A DNA stretch of 64,000 nt from an uncultured Alphaproteobacteria bacterium (GTDB lineage Bacteria; Pseudomonadota; Alphaproteobacteria; Micropepsales; Micropepsaceae), in assembly GCA_902826695.1 (NCBI GenBank), contig CADEFU010000014.1, forward strand, positions 1 through 64,000, in the 5' to 3' direction. The notes beneath the pieces were generated by a model. It did no database searches. It was not told the DNA's origin and was given only the letters and a program-made list of their open reading frames with translations. Position numbers and translations under genes: made by a program. Below, one piece after another: positions 8,833 through 18,892 of the stretch. Numbering within the stretch: the first letter of the stretch is position 1; each line of letters begins with the position of its first letter.

Positions 8833-9207
8833 ATGACGAATTTCAGTATCGGCGCCCGCATCAAAAGCATCGGATACGCGCTCGAAGGTGTCGCAACCCT
8901 CATCCGGACGCAGCACAACGCCTGGCTTCATTTTGCCGCCGCAATCGCCGTCGTCGCAGCGGGCTTCGTAGGCGGTGTCTCGCCCGGCGAATGGCTCGCT
9001 CTTATCTTCGCGATCGCGCTCGTTTGGTGCGCCGAGGCGCTGAACACCGCCTTTGAGTTTCTCTGCGATGTCGCCTCGCCTGAATTTCACCCGAAGGTCA
9101 AGCAAGCAAAGGACGTGGCCGCCGCCGCAGTCCTCTTTGCAGCCATAGCCGCCGTTGCGGTCGGACTTGTGATCTTCGGCCCCCGGTTGCTCGCAATATT
9201 GGCTTAA
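8833..9207 (+). CDS. diacylglycerol kinase / undecaprenol kinase family (DgkA-like)
   Basis: A 124-residue integral membrane protein with three hydrophobic segments (about residues 30-48, 52-72, 98-120). It carries the DgkA active-site signature: the motif EALNTAFEFLCD around residues 63-74, followed by KQAKDVAAAAVL. These small trimeric kinases phosphorylate diacylglycerol or undecaprenol with ATP to recycle lipids from envelope biosynthesis. It starts 12 bases after the MaoC gene, with GGGG upstream of the ATG. The substrate (diacylglycerol or undecaprenol) cannot be decided from sequence alone. Confidence 0.88.
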   Translation: MTNFSIGARIKSIGYALEGVATLIRTQHNAWLHFAAAIAVVAAGFVGGVSPGEWLALIFAIALVWCAEALNTAFEFLCDVASPEFHPKVKQAKDVAAAAVLFAAIAAVAVGLVIFGPRLLAILA

Positions 9208-9268
9208 GTCCCGCCTGGAGGCGCGCGCGCTCCGGTGCTACACAACCGCCCAAACTTGGGAGATCAAG

Positions 9269-10771
9269 ATGGTGCGGGAACTGACCCATTTCGTGGCGGG
9301 CAAGCATGTCAAAGGTACGTCGGGCCGCTCTAGCGACGTCTACAATCCGGCAACCGGCGAAGTCCAAGCCAAGACGCCCCTCGCATCGACCGCCGAGATG
9401 CGCTCAGCCGTCGAAGCTGCGCTGAAAGCCTTCCCCGAATGGTCCGCGCAGAACCCGCAGAAGCGGGCCCGCGTGATGTTCAACTTCAAAGCGCTCGTCG
9501 AAAAGAACATGGACGAGCTCGCGGCGATGCTGTCCGCCGAGCACGGCAAAGTCATCGCGGACTCGAAGGGCGACATCCAGCGCGGCCTTGAAGTGATCGA
9601 ATTCGCCTGCGGCATCCCGCATTTGATGAAGGGCGAATACACCGAAAGCGCCGGCACCGGCATCGACGTCTATTCGATGCGTCAGCCATTGGGCGTCGTC
9701 GCCGGAATCACGCCGTTCAACTTCCCGGCCATGATCCCGATGTGGATGTTCGGCGTGGCCATCGCCGCCGGCAACACATTCATCTGCAAGCCGAGTGAGA
9801 AAGACCCAAGCGTTCCCATTCGTCTCGCAGAACTGATGCTGGAAGCGGGCGCGCCGCCGGGCGTTCTGAACGTCGTGCACGGCGACAAGGAAGCCGTCGA
9901 CGCAATCCTGAAAGACCCCGACATCAAAGCGGTCAGCTTTGTGGGTTCGACCGCAATCGCCGAGTACGTCTACATGACCGGCACCGCGCACGGAAAACGC
10001 GTGCAGGCGATGGGCGGCGCGAAGAACCACGCGATCATCATGCCCGACGCCGACCTCGACCAGGTCGTGGACGATCTGATCGGCGCGGGTTACGGCTCGG
10101 CCGGTGAGCGCTGCATGGCGATCGCGGTTGCCGTTCCCGTCACCGACAAGCTCGGCGACGAACTCGTGCGCCGCCTAAAGCCCCGCGTCGAAGAACTGAA
10201 AGTCTCGCTGCCCACCGACCCGGCCGCGAACTACGGCCCGCTTGTCACCCGCGAACACCGCGAAAAGGTGAAGGGCTATATCGAAATGGGCGTGAAGGAA
10301 GGCGCCGAACTCGTCGTCGACGGTCGCAATTTCCGCATGCAGGGCTACGAAAACGGGTTCTTCTTGGGCGGCTCGCTGTTCGATAATGTGAAGCCGCACA
10401 TGCGCACCTACCAGGAAGAAATCTTCGGCCCTGTGCTGCAAATCGCCCGCGCACAAACGTTTGAGGAAGCAGCCGCCCTGCCGTCCAAACACGCCTACGG
10501 CAACGGCGTCGCGATCTTCACCCGCGACGGCGACGCCGCGCGCGAGTTCGCAAGCAAAGTTCAAGTCGGCATGGTCGGCATCAACGTTCCGATCCCCGTG
10601 CCGCTCGCCTACCACACGTTCGGCGGCTGGAAGCGATCGGCCTTCGGCGACGTCAACCAACACGGCCCCGAAGGCGTGCGCTTCTTCACGAAGATCAAAA
10701 CCGTCACCGCCCGCTGGCCCAAAGGCGGCGTCCGCGAAGGCTCCAGCTTCGTCATCCCGACGATGAAGTAA
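9269..10771 (+). CDS. mmsA: CoA-acylating methylmalonate-semialdehyde dehydrogenase
   Basis: Oxidises methylmalonate semialdehyde to propionyl-CoA (and malonate semialdehyde to acetyl-CoA) with NAD+ and CoA, in valine, thymine and inositol catabolism. The 500-residue aldehyde dehydrogenase shows GVVAGITPFNFPAMIPMWM, the catalytic Cys282 in GSAGERCMA, and AMGGAKNHAIIMPDADL. The last motif lacks the general-base Glu of hydrolytic aldehyde dehydrogenases, which is diagnostic for the CoA-acylating type. Its propionyl-CoA product links it to the upstream lyase and hydratase. Confidence 0.95.
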   Translation: MVRELTHFVAGKHVKGTSGRSSDVYNPATGEVQAKTPLASTAEMRSAVEAALKAFPEWSAQNPQKRARVMFNFKALVEKNMDELAAMLSAEHGKVIADSKGDIQRGLEVIEFACGIPHLMKGEYTESAGTGIDVYSMRQPLGVVAGITPFNFPAMIPMWMFGVAIAAGNTFICKPSEKDPSVPIRLAELMLEAGAPPGVLNVVHGDKEAVDAILKDPDIKAVSFVGSTAIAEYVYMTGTAHGKRVQAMGGAKNHAIIMPDADLDQVVDDLIGAGYGSAGERCMAIAVAVPVTDKLGDELVRRLKPRVEELKVSLPTDPAANYGPLVTREHREKVKGYIEMGVKEGAELVVDGRNFRMQGYENGFFLGGSLFDNVKPHMRTYQEEIFGPVLQIARAQTFEEAAALPSKHAYGNGVAIFTRDGDAAREFASKVQVGMVGINVPIPVPLAYHTFGGWKRSAFGDVNQHGPEGVRFFTKIKTVTARWPKGGVREGSSFVIPTMK

Positions 10772-10776
10772 GTCGC

Positions 10777-11400
10777 ATGCGCAAGCTGTTCACGATGGCC
10801 GCTCTCGCGTTGCTCGCATTTGCGCCGGCATCTGCGAACCCAAGCTTCGACTGCTCGAAGGCCAAGACCGCGGCCGAAAAGACCGTCTGCGAAGTGCCGG
10901 ACTTGCAATGGAGCGATCGCCAACTCGCGCGCTTCTACAAAATGGCGTTGAAGGATAGCGGCTACAGCCGCGCCGGCGTGGTGCAAAGCCAGCGCGCATT
11001 CCTCCCGCGCCGCGACGCCTGCGGCACCGACATCGAGTGCTTGGACAACGCCTACAAGATGCAGTTCAAGGCGCTTTCGAACAGCGTCAAAGTCGGCGCG
11101 CCGTTCGGCACGTACAAGCCCGAAGGCATGGGCGGCGAGATGTGGATCGTGCGCTTCGGCTATGACGCCGCCTTCAAGATCCTGACCGTCGGCGGTGGCG
11201 GCCACACCTGCACGTTCGAAACCGACAGCGCTCCGCAAGGCGGCAAGGGTGTCATCCGCTATACGGAGAACGGCGCCAACGCCTGCCGCATCACCATCGC
11301 GCCCGACGGCGACGATGTCATGGTCGTGCAAACGAAGAACTGCAGCGACTATTGCGGCATGCGTGCAACCTTGGATGGTCTGTACAAGCGCACAAACTGA
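10777..11400 (+). CDS. secreted LprI-like (DUF1311) protein
   Basis: A 207-residue exported protein with a signal peptide (LFTMAALALLAFAPASA). It has an N-terminal LprI-like domain: FDCSKAKTAAEKTVCEVPDL and QLARFYKMAL, with an RRDACGTDIECLDNAY cysteine cluster. The second half (about residues 110-205) is beta-rich with two further cysteine pairs, resembling a small ligand-binding fold. LprI domains were first linked to lysozyme inhibition in mycobacteria, but most members are uncharacterised. It lies 5 bases after mmsA and probably shares its transcript. Confidence 0.75.
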   Translation: MRKLFTMAALALLAFAPASANPSFDCSKAKTAAEKTVCEVPDLQWSDRQLARFYKMALKDSGYSRAGVVQSQRAFLPRRDACGTDIECLDNAYKMQFKALSNSVKVGAPFGTYKPEGMGGEMWIVRFGYDAAFKILTVGGGGHTCTFETDSAPQGGKGVIRYTENGANACRITIAPDGDDVMVVQTKNCSDYCGMRATLDGLYKRTN

Positions 11401-11406
11401 CGGCGC

Positions 11407-11883
11407 TCAGGGTTGGGCGCCGCGTTGGAGCGCGCGCCCACCCATGAATCCGCCGAACGCGCCGGAAAGCGCGACGCCTGCCAAAATCAACTGAGCAGCG
11501 GTCTCGTTGATCACGGCGTAGTTCGCATCTGGCTGATAGCGCATCGTTTCGGTCAACAGGAAAACGGCGAGAATTGGCGCTAGGACGGCAATGACCCCTC
11601 CAACGGCGGCATAGGCAATCGGCATGACGATGCCGCGCCTATAAAGCTGCCATCCGAGGATGGCGGCGACGGGCGCTATCGGAACAATCGCGAGAATGCT
11701 CGCAACCATCGCGGTCCAAGCCGCGGTCTCCAACGTCCGTTGAATGGTCGCCTCGCTCGGTGCGAAAAACACGGAGGCCACCGCGGCAAGTGCCGTCGCG
11801 CCGGCGATCCCCCACCCCAGCCCGCGAAGCAGCGCATTGACGAAAATGCGGCGGGAAGGTTCCCGCGATGGCGTGTCCGGCAT
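11407..11883 (-). CDS. hypothetical membrane protein
   Basis: A 158-residue protein with about four predicted membrane segments: GWGIAGATALAAVASVFFA, AMVASILAIVPIAPVAAILG, VMPIAYAAVGGVIAVLAPIL, and a C-terminal Ala/Gly-rich helix ending GGFMGGRAL. A GGGAG-like Shine-Dalgarno site precedes the ATG at 11883. It converges with the LprI-like gene, with only 6 bases between stops. I do not recognise the family. The coding call rests on the coherent membrane topology and ribosome binding site. Confidence 0.7.
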   Translation of the reverse strand: MPDTPSREPSRRIFVNALLRGLGWGIAGATALAAVASVFFAPSEATIQRTLETAAWTAMVASILAIVPIAPVAAILGWQLYRRGIVMPIAYAAVGGVIAVLAPILAVFLLTETMRYQPDANYAVINETAAQLILAGVALSGAFGGFMGGRALQRGAQP

Positions 11884-12025
11884 GGTCGCTCCCGTGGTAA
11901 GTGAGAGCCCTACGCGAATGGTCGTGGTGCAGCAAGCGGGGCCAGTTGACCGATCGGCGTCAAACCACGTATCGCCTGAGCCTCAAGGCCCGATACGTTT
12001 TGGCGGGCTTTCTGTTGGATGACGA

Positions 12026-13117
12026 ATGCACCCCGCCGAACGATATCGAGCGCTTGTCGCGGAGAAAAAGCTGACCGGCGACCCCGCACAGGAACGAGTC
12101 TCATCCGCGCTTGAAACGCTTGCAACGAAACTTGAAACACCGGCGCGAAGGTCGCTCTTCGGTTTCGGCCGCGCTGCCCCTCCGCCGCGCGGTCTTTACA
12201 TCCACGGCCCGGTCGGTCGCGGCAAGTCGATGTTGATGGATTTGTTCTACGAGAACGTTGCCTACGCCCCGAAGCGCCGCGTGCACTTTCACGACTTCAT
12301 GGCCGAGGTCCACGCGACGGTGAGGCGCTGGCGCGAAAAAGATCCTGGCAACGAGATTGCCCGCACGGCCGCCGATATCCGGGCAAGCGCAGCCTTGCTC
12401 TGTTTCGACGAGTTCCAGGTGCTCGACATCGCCGACGCGATGATCCTCGCGCGCCTGTTCGAGACGTTGTTCGAATCGGGCATCGTCGTCGTCGCCACCT
12501 CGAACCGTCCCCCGCGCGAACTCTACGAGAACGGCATCAACCGCCAGCTATTCCTGCCCGCGATCGACTTGATCGAGCGGCGCATGGACGTGATGTGCCT
12601 CGACGGCCCGATCGACTACCGCTTGGCGCGGCTTGAGCGTGGCCGCGTCTATTTCACGCCGCTGAACGCCGACGCGACCGCGGCGCTCGATGAAGTCTGG
12701 CACGACCTGACCGGGGTGACGCAAGGCGCGCCGGCCGAGCTGGAAGTCGTAGGCCGTAAGCTCGCCGTGCGCGAGCAGGCGCGCGGCGCGGCACGCTTCA
12801 CGTTCGACGATCTTTGCGTCCAGCCTCTGGGCCCACAGGACTTTCTCGCGATCGCCGATACCTTTCACGCGGTCGTGGTGAAGGACGTGCCGCGCCTTTC
12901 GCCCGACAAGAGGAACGAAGCCAAGCGCTTCGTGACCTTGATCGACGCGCTCTACGAGCGTTCGGTGAAGTTCATCTGCACGGCAGCAGCAAGCCCGCAC
13001 GAGCTCTATCCGGCCGGCGACGGCGCCTTCGAGTTCGAACGCACCGCATCGCGCCTCATAGAAATGCAAACGCCCGATTATCTCGGGCGCTCACACAAAC
13101 CAAAATCTGAAATCTAA
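12026..13117 (+). CDS. zapE: AFG1-family ATPase, cell division protein ZapE
   Basis: A 363-residue AAA+ type P-loop ATPase. Walker A is GPVGRGKS at residues 61-68 and Walker B is LLCFDEFQV with Asp128-Glu129; a sensor-1-like ATSNRPP follows. In E. coli ZapE modulates Z-ring stability at the end of constriction, and the mitochondrial homologue Afg1/Lace1 handles respiratory-chain subunits. In many alphaproteobacteria this gene sits directly before mdh and the suc genes; here only the divergent lipoprotein gene (13122-14438) separates it from mdh. Length and motifs are normal. Confidence 0.93.
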   Translation: MHPAERYRALVAEKKLTGDPAQERVSSALETLATKLETPARRSLFGFGRAAPPPRGLYIHGPVGRGKSMLMDLFYENVAYAPKRRVHFHDFMAEVHATVRRWREKDPGNEIARTAADIRASAALLCFDEFQVLDIADAMILARLFETLFESGIVVVATSNRPPRELYENGINRQLFLPAIDLIERRMDVMCLDGPIDYRLARLERGRVYFTPLNADATAALDEVWHDLTGVTQGAPAELEVVGRKLAVREQARGAARFTFDDLCVQPLGPQDFLAIADTFHAVVVKDVPRLSPDKRNEAKRFVTLIDALYERSVKFICTAAASPHELYPAGDGAFEFERTASRLIEMQTPDYLGRSHKPKSEI

Positions 13118-13121
13118 GCGG

Positions 13122-14438
13122 CTATTGCTGCATCGGGAGCAGCGGCGACGGCGCGGGTTCCGACGGATCGCTCGTCAAAGCGGCGGCGGACGCGGGCTCG
13201 CTGTGCGCCGGTGCGGGCTCCGCCGGAACATCGGCCGGAACCTGGATCGGCGTCGGTCCGACGTAAGCAGCATCGGCATCCGGAACATAAGCTTCGGTCG
13301 GCGCCGGCTTACGCGGGGCTGGCGCAAGGGCGGCGGGCTTCGCTGACGCTGGCGCCGCAGCAGCAACCTCGGTCACCGCAGGCTTCGTCTTCGGCTTGCT
13401 CGGCGCTGCAGTGGCGGGCATCGGCTGAGTTTCAAACTGCGCAACGCGCGTCGGCGTCGTCGCGGGCAAGGTCGGGCGCGCCGCCGGGGCGTCGCTCAGT
13501 ATTGCTTGCGGCGTGCGCACCGAAGACGGACGCGCGGCAACTTTCGCCGGAGGCGGGGTCACCGCGGTGGTGTCTTCGATCGGCAGGCTTGGCAGCGCGG
13601 TCGCCGTATCAAACGGCGTGGTCACCGCGGCAGTCATAGCCGGGCGCAGACGCAAAATCACGACAGGCTGACCGTTGATCAGCTTCGAAGCAACCGGCGC
13701 GCTGCCCATGGACGTCGGCAGCAGAGGACCGCCTTCGCCGGTCGTGGTCGGCACCGCCGAGGCAAACGTCGTTGCATCGATTGCGGGTTGGTCGGCATCG
13801 ACCGGCGCCACTTGCGATTCGGTGGCCGGTTTCGCCGGTGTCTTCGCCGAGGCATTGACGACGCCGCGCGGACGCTGAGCGGTCTGGCTCGCCGTGTCGC
13901 CATCGATGGCGTCAGCCGAACCCAAACTTGCGGGCAAGAACGCAAGCGACTCCGACGAGACGGTGTTCGTGGTCAGCGCCGCGACATCGATCTGCTGTGC
14001 CGCATTCGCGCGCGCCAGCTGACGCTCGCTCTCTTCAACGGCCTTGGCAGCTTTGATCTCAGCCCAAATCTGATCCGGATCGTTCTCATTCTCACCGGCG
14101 CCGACACTGGCGGGCATGAACTTCGGCGCCGCATAAACAATCGTACCGTCGGCGTCGATACGCTCCACAAAGATGCCGTGGAAGTCGTCGCGGGTCGCAG
14201 CCGAACCGCGTTCTTCGCAAATGTCGCGATCGGCGCGAACGAGACCTTCGGAGAATCGGCAGTCCTTACCTGTCACCAACGACACGGCGTGTTCACCAAG
14301 ATCGGCACCGGTGAACAGGGTCGAGGCAAAACCAGCAAAGGAGGAAATGGAACTGAGCGATATTCCAGCGACTGTCCCAGCACAGCCGCAAAGAATGGTC
14401 GTCGAGGCAAGGATCGTAGCAAGCGCGACGGGACGCAT
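13122..14438 (-). CDS. Pro/Ala-rich lipoprotein of unknown function
   Basis: A 438-residue predicted lipoprotein. The start at 14438 gives a signal sequence with lipobox LCGC (cysteine at residue 17) and has GGAG 8 bases upstream; the longer frame to 14756 overlaps mdh and is rejected. Residues 15-110 form a conserved-looking globular part (SSFAGFASTLFTGADLGEHA, VTGKDCRFSEGLV, DICEERG). The remaining ~320 residues are low-complexity Ala/Pro/Thr/Val with repeated FLPASLGSAD / LLPTSMGSAP / FMPASVGAGE motifs, and look disordered. The gene lies convergent to zapE (4 bases between stops) and divergent from mdh. Confidence 0.72.
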   Translation of the reverse strand: MRPVALATILASTTILCGCAGTVAGISLSSISSFAGFASTLFTGADLGEHAVSLVTGKDCRFSEGLVRADRDICEERGSAATRDDFHGIFVERIDADGTIVYAAPKFMPASVGAGENENDPDQIWAEIKAAKAVEESERQLARANAAQQIDVAALTTNTVSSESLAFLPASLGSADAIDGDTASQTAQRPRGVVNASAKTPAKPATESQVAPVDADQPAIDATTFASAVPTTTGEGGPLLPTSMGSAPVASKLINGQPVVILRLRPAMTAAVTTPFDTATALPSLPIEDTTAVTPPPAKVAARPSSVRTPQAILSDAPAARPTLPATTPTRVAQFETQPMPATAAPSKPKTKPAVTEVAAAAPASAKPAALAPAPRKPAPTEAYVPDADAAYVGPTPIQVPADVPAEPAPAHSEPASAAALTSDPSEPAPSPLLPMQQ

Positions 14439-14722
14439 AAACCCTACTCCACAAACGCCACCCGGGACCGCGCTTCCCCCAAAACGTAGGGACCAGGTGA
14501 GGCAAATCGGTGAACTGCAACTTTGATGCCGCACCGTACCTTGAAAGCGGACCTGAATCAATAATTGAGTTGACAGTGTTGCATAAACTACATGTGCACG
14601 CAGCGCTTGTGCGGCTTGCGAATGAGCGAGGTCATGCGCTACGCGTGCGCTCGAATCGAAAACCATTTCCAAAAAGTTGATGAACGGCGAGCAGCGTGCT
14701 CCCGGATCTGCACAACCTGTAA

Positions 14723-15697
<975 letters not shown>

Positions 15698-15721
15698 GCG
15701 CTGAAGCGTGGGAAGCGAACC

Positions 15722-16258
15722 ATGAACATTCCCACGCTCACCACCGATCGCCTGATCATGCGCGGCTATCGCGAGGATGACGTCCCCGCGATCGCGGCCC
15801 TCCACGGCGATCCGGAGGTGGTCCGCTATCTGACAGCAAACGGCGAGCCTGAGCCGTCGCTCGCCGAGGCGTGGGATCACATCGCCAAGCATCTGGGCCA
15901 CTGGGTGCTCAAAGGCTACGGCAAATGGGCCGTCGATGAGCGCGCCACCGGCCGCTTCGTCGGCCGCGTCGGCCTGTACGATCCACCCTACGATTGGGTC
16001 GGCCTCGAACTCGGCTGGACATTCGTGCGCGAAGCCTGGGGCAAAGGCTACGCGACGGAGGCGGGCGCCGCCGCCATGCGCTGGGGCTTTGAAACCTTAG
16101 GCGCGAACGAAATCGTCTCGGCCATCCACCCCGGCAACGCAGCCTCGATCCGCGTCGCCGAGCGCTTGGGCGAACGTTACCTGCGCGAGGGCACGCTGCA
16201 CGGCCGGCAGTGCCTGATCTACGGCATCACGAAAAGCGAATGGCGCGAGCGCTCTTGA
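15722..16258 (+). CDS. GNAT N-acetyltransferase (RimJ/RimL type)
   Basis: A 178-residue acetyltransferase-fold protein. It starts TLTTDRLIMRGYREDDVPAI and contains the acetyl-CoA binding region ELGWTFVREAWGKGYATEA followed by IHPGNAASIRVAERLG, as in RimJ/RimL-like enzymes that modify ribosomal proteins, amino acids or small molecules. It begins 24 bases after mdh with GGAAG upstream, so it may be cotranscribed. Substrate cannot be assigned. Confidence 0.85.
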   Translation: MNIPTLTTDRLIMRGYREDDVPAIAALHGDPEVVRYLTANGEPEPSLAEAWDHIAKHLGHWVLKGYGKWAVDERATGRFVGRVGLYDPPYDWVGLELGWTFVREAWGKGYATEAGAAAMRWGFETLGANEIVSAIHPGNAASIRVAERLGERYLREGTLHGRQCLIYGITKSEWRERS

Positions 16259-16306
16259 TTTGAAGTACAAGTCGCGCTCCGATGTGCGAACACACGAGCG
16301 CCCGCA

Positions 16307-17506
16307 ATGCAACTCGCCCTCTCCGCCGCCGACGAAAACTTTCGCACCGAAGTGCGGCGCTTCCTTGATGAGAAGCTGACGCCCGACCTGCGCGACGCTG
16401 GCACGAGAACCGGCGGCGTCTTCACCGACCCGCCGGCGACCACCAAGTGGCACAAAGCGCTCTACGAAAGGGGTTGGGTCGCGCCGGCCTGGCCGAAGGA
16501 ATACGGTGGCCCCGGCTGGAACGAGATGCAGCGCTACATCTTCGCCTCCGAATGCGGCGCTGCGCACGCGCCGCTGTTGCCGCCATTCGGCACACGAATG
16601 TGCGGCCCCGTCTTGATGAAGTTCGGTTCGCCCGAGCAGAAGGCATTTTACCTGCCGCGCATTCTCGCCGGCGAAGACTACTGGTGCCAAGGCTACTCCG
16701 AGCCGGGCTCGGGCTCCGACCTCGCCTCGCTGCAAATGAAGGCCGTGCGCGACGGCGACCACTACGTGTTGAACGGCACGAAGATCTGGACCACGCACGC
16801 CCACTTCGCGAACCGTATGTTCTGCCTCGTACGCACGGCCCAAACCGGCAAACCGCAAGAAGGAATCACGTTCCTGCTGCTGGAGACGAGCACGCCCGGC
16901 TTCACCGTGCGCCCGATCATCACGCTCGCCGGCGATCATGAAGTGAACCAGTGCTTCTTCGACAACGTGCGCGTGCCCGTCGCCAATCGCGTGGGCGAAG
17001 AAGGCCAAGGCTGGACGGTCGCAAAGTACTTGCTTGAATTCGAACGCGGCGAAGCCTACGCGGGCGGCCTGCAGGCAAAGCTCGCTGCGGTCAAGAAAGC
17101 CGCCGCCGCCGAGCGCTGCAACGGCGAGCCGCTCAGCGCCGACAACGATTTCGCGCGCAAGCTCGTCGAAGTGGAGATCGAACTCCAGGGTCTGATGATG
17201 ACCGAGCACCGCGTCATGTCGCAGCTCTCCCAAGGCCAAAACCCGGGTCCCGCGTCCTCGCTGCTGAAAGCGCGCGGTACCGAAGTCTCGCAACGCATCA
17301 CGGAACTCGGCATCGAAGCGCTCGCGGCCTACGTCGCCCCGTTCGAGCCCGAGGCGCGCAAACAAGGCACCAACGTGAAGCCTGTCGTGCCGGAGCACGG
17401 CCTCGTCTTCGTGCCGCAATACTTGAACACCCGCGCCGCCACCATCTACGGCGGCTCATCAGAGGTTCAGCGCAACATCATGGCGAAGTTGATCATCGGC
17501 CTGTAG
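16307..17506 (+). CDS. acyl-CoA dehydrogenase
   Basis: A 399-residue flavoprotein that should form the alpha,beta double bond of an acyl-CoA, passing electrons to ETF. It shows the three-domain ACAD layout: helical N-terminus, FAD/substrate-binding middle (CQGYSEPGSGSDLASLQ, GTKIWTTHAHFANRMF) and C-terminal helical domain ending YGGSSEVQRNIMAKLI. Two enoyl-CoA hydratases lie within 2 kb downstream, so it belongs to a small acyl-CoA degradation group placed between mdh and sucC. Chain-length preference cannot be inferred. Confidence 0.92.
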   Translation: MQLALSAADENFRTEVRRFLDEKLTPDLRDAGTRTGGVFTDPPATTKWHKALYERGWVAPAWPKEYGGPGWNEMQRYIFASECGAAHAPLLPPFGTRMCGPVLMKFGSPEQKAFYLPRILAGEDYWCQGYSEPGSGSDLASLQMKAVRDGDHYVLNGTKIWTTHAHFANRMFCLVRTAQTGKPQEGITFLLLETSTPGFTVRPIITLAGDHEVNQCFFDNVRVPVANRVGEEGQGWTVAKYLLEFERGEAYAGGLQAKLAAVKKAAAAERCNGEPLSADNDFARKLVEVEIELQGLMMTEHRVMSQLSQGQNPGPASSLLKARGTEVSQRITELGIEALAAYVAPFEPEARKQGTNVKPVVPEHGLVFVPQYLNTRAATIYGGSSEVQRNIMAKLIIGL

Positions 17507-17618
17507 CAAGCGGCCGCCGTTTACGCTGTTGCTGCGCGGCGGGGGCTTGATTGTCGCCCTCAGCTGCGCTCCGATACTGGCCATCTGCCCCCAGCAGACC
17601 TGAGTACGAGCCCCCAGT

Positions 17619-18086
17619 ATGTCGACACGCAGCCAATGGCATGAGATCGAACTCCCGGTCCCCGCGATGACCGTCTTCAATATGTTGCTCTCGCCAAAGG
17701 CGATCCGCGGACGCTGGAACAATGTCTCGGCCGTCGTGACCGAGCTCGACGGAGTCTGGGTGCTCGCGTGGGGCGCGCGCGAAAGCGATCCCGACTACGT
17801 CAGCGGCGCACGCATCAAGTCGTTTCAGGCGCCCAAGCGCGTAACGATGACGTATGAATACGCCCGCTCACGCGAAGGCTTGTTGCCCTTCGCGACCGGC
17901 ATGACGGCGGAATTCGCGATCAAGGAAACCGCACAGGGCGCGCTCGTACGCGTCACCCAATCGGGGCTGCCCGCCGGCGAAGAAGCCTACTTCCAATCCT
18001 GCGCCGACGGTTGGCGTGCGGCTCTGCAGGGGTTGGGCGCGATATTGATGCCGCCCCAGCCGCAACAGCCACCAGCGCGCCGCTAG
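17619..18086 (+). CDS. SRPBCC-domain protein
   Basis: A 155-residue protein of the START/SRPBCC (helix-grip) type: IELPVPAMTVFNMLLSPKAIRG at the start, a beta-sheet middle with VTMTYEYARSREGLLPFATG, and the C-terminal helix FQSCADGWRAALQGLGAIL. Such proteins bind hydrophobic ligands or act as AHSA1-type factors. No ligand can be assigned. The stop lies in a CTAG shared with the stop of the convergent enoyl-CoA hydratase gene (18083-18086). Confidence 0.75.
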   Translation: MSTRSQWHEIELPVPAMTVFNMLLSPKAIRGRWNNVSAVVTELDGVWVLAWGARESDPDYVSGARIKSFQAPKRVTMTYEYARSREGLLPFATGMTAEFAIKETAQGALVRVTQSGLPAGEEAYFQSCADGWRAALQGLGAILMPPQPQQPPARR

Positions 18087-18892
18087 CGCCCCACGAACTT
18101 CGGCTCGCGCTTCTCGAAGAACGCCTTCACGCCTTCGCGCACGTCGGCGCTGGAGTTCGAAATCATCACCGACAGCGCGGCATCGCCAAGCGACTGATCG
18201 AGCGTCGTATCGAGCCCGCGCACCATCATCGCCTTCGCCAACCGGACGGCGATCGGCGCGCGCTTCGCCAACGCCCGCGCGAATGCCATCGTGCGCGCCG
18301 CCAACTCGTCGGCCGGAACAACCTCCGTCACAAGCCCCAGTTCCCGCGCAGTTTTGGCGTCATAGACCTCGGCCAGCATCGTCATCTTCAACGCGCGGTC
18401 GAGGCCCATCGCGCGCGGGAACAGCCAGGCTCCGCCTTCGTCAGGCAACAAACCGAACTTGCCCGAGGTGTCGCCGAGCTTCGCCGTATCGGCGGCGATC
18501 CGGAAATCGCAGGCGAGCGCCAGCGCAAGCCCGCCCGCAACCGCAGGCCCGTTGATCATCGCGATCGTGGGTTTGTCGAGCCGATGCAGCGCTTGGATCA
18601 CGCGATGCATCCCGTCGCGCATCTCGCGTGCATGAGAAAGCTGCGCCTGCATCAAGGCGCCGTGCGCGTCGTCCGCACCCGACACGTCGCCGCCTGCACA
18701 GAACCCGCGCCCCTCGCCGGTGATCATCAGCACACGCAGTGCGTCGTCGCGTAGATAGGTCTCAACCACTGCGACCATCTCCTCGCAAAGCCGCGTCGTG
18801 TACGCGTTCATTTGCTTGGGCCGCGCCAGCGTTAGGCGCGCTATGTGGTCCTCGACCCGCTCGAATCTGATTTCACGAAACGCCTCGCCCAT
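18083..18892 (-). CDS. enoyl-CoA hydratase/isomerase family protein
   Basis: A 269-residue crotonase-fold protein. It has LTLARPKQMNAYTTRL, the oxyanion-hole segment GRGFCAGGDVSG, a second oxyanion region (IAMINGPAVAGGLALALACD) and the acidic residue region LLPDEGGAWLFPRAMG. It probably hydrates or isomerises an enoyl-CoA. ATG 18892 is chosen over the TTG at 18907 because GAGAGG lies just upstream of it. The gene is divergent from a second crotonase gene only 59 bases away, so a shared regulatory region is likely. Confidence 0.9.
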   Translation of the reverse strand: MGEAFREIRFERVEDHIARLTLARPKQMNAYTTRLCEEMVAVVETYLRDDALRVLMITGEGRGFCAGGDVSGADDAHGALMQAQLSHAREMRDGMHRVIQALHRLDKPTIAMINGPAVAGGLALALACDFRIAADTAKLGDTSGKFGLLPDEGGAWLFPRAMGLDRALKMTMLAEVYDAKTARELGLVTEVVPADELAARTMAFARALAKRAPIAVRLAKAMMVRGLDTTLDQSLGDAALSVMISNSSADVREGVKAFFEKREPKFVGR

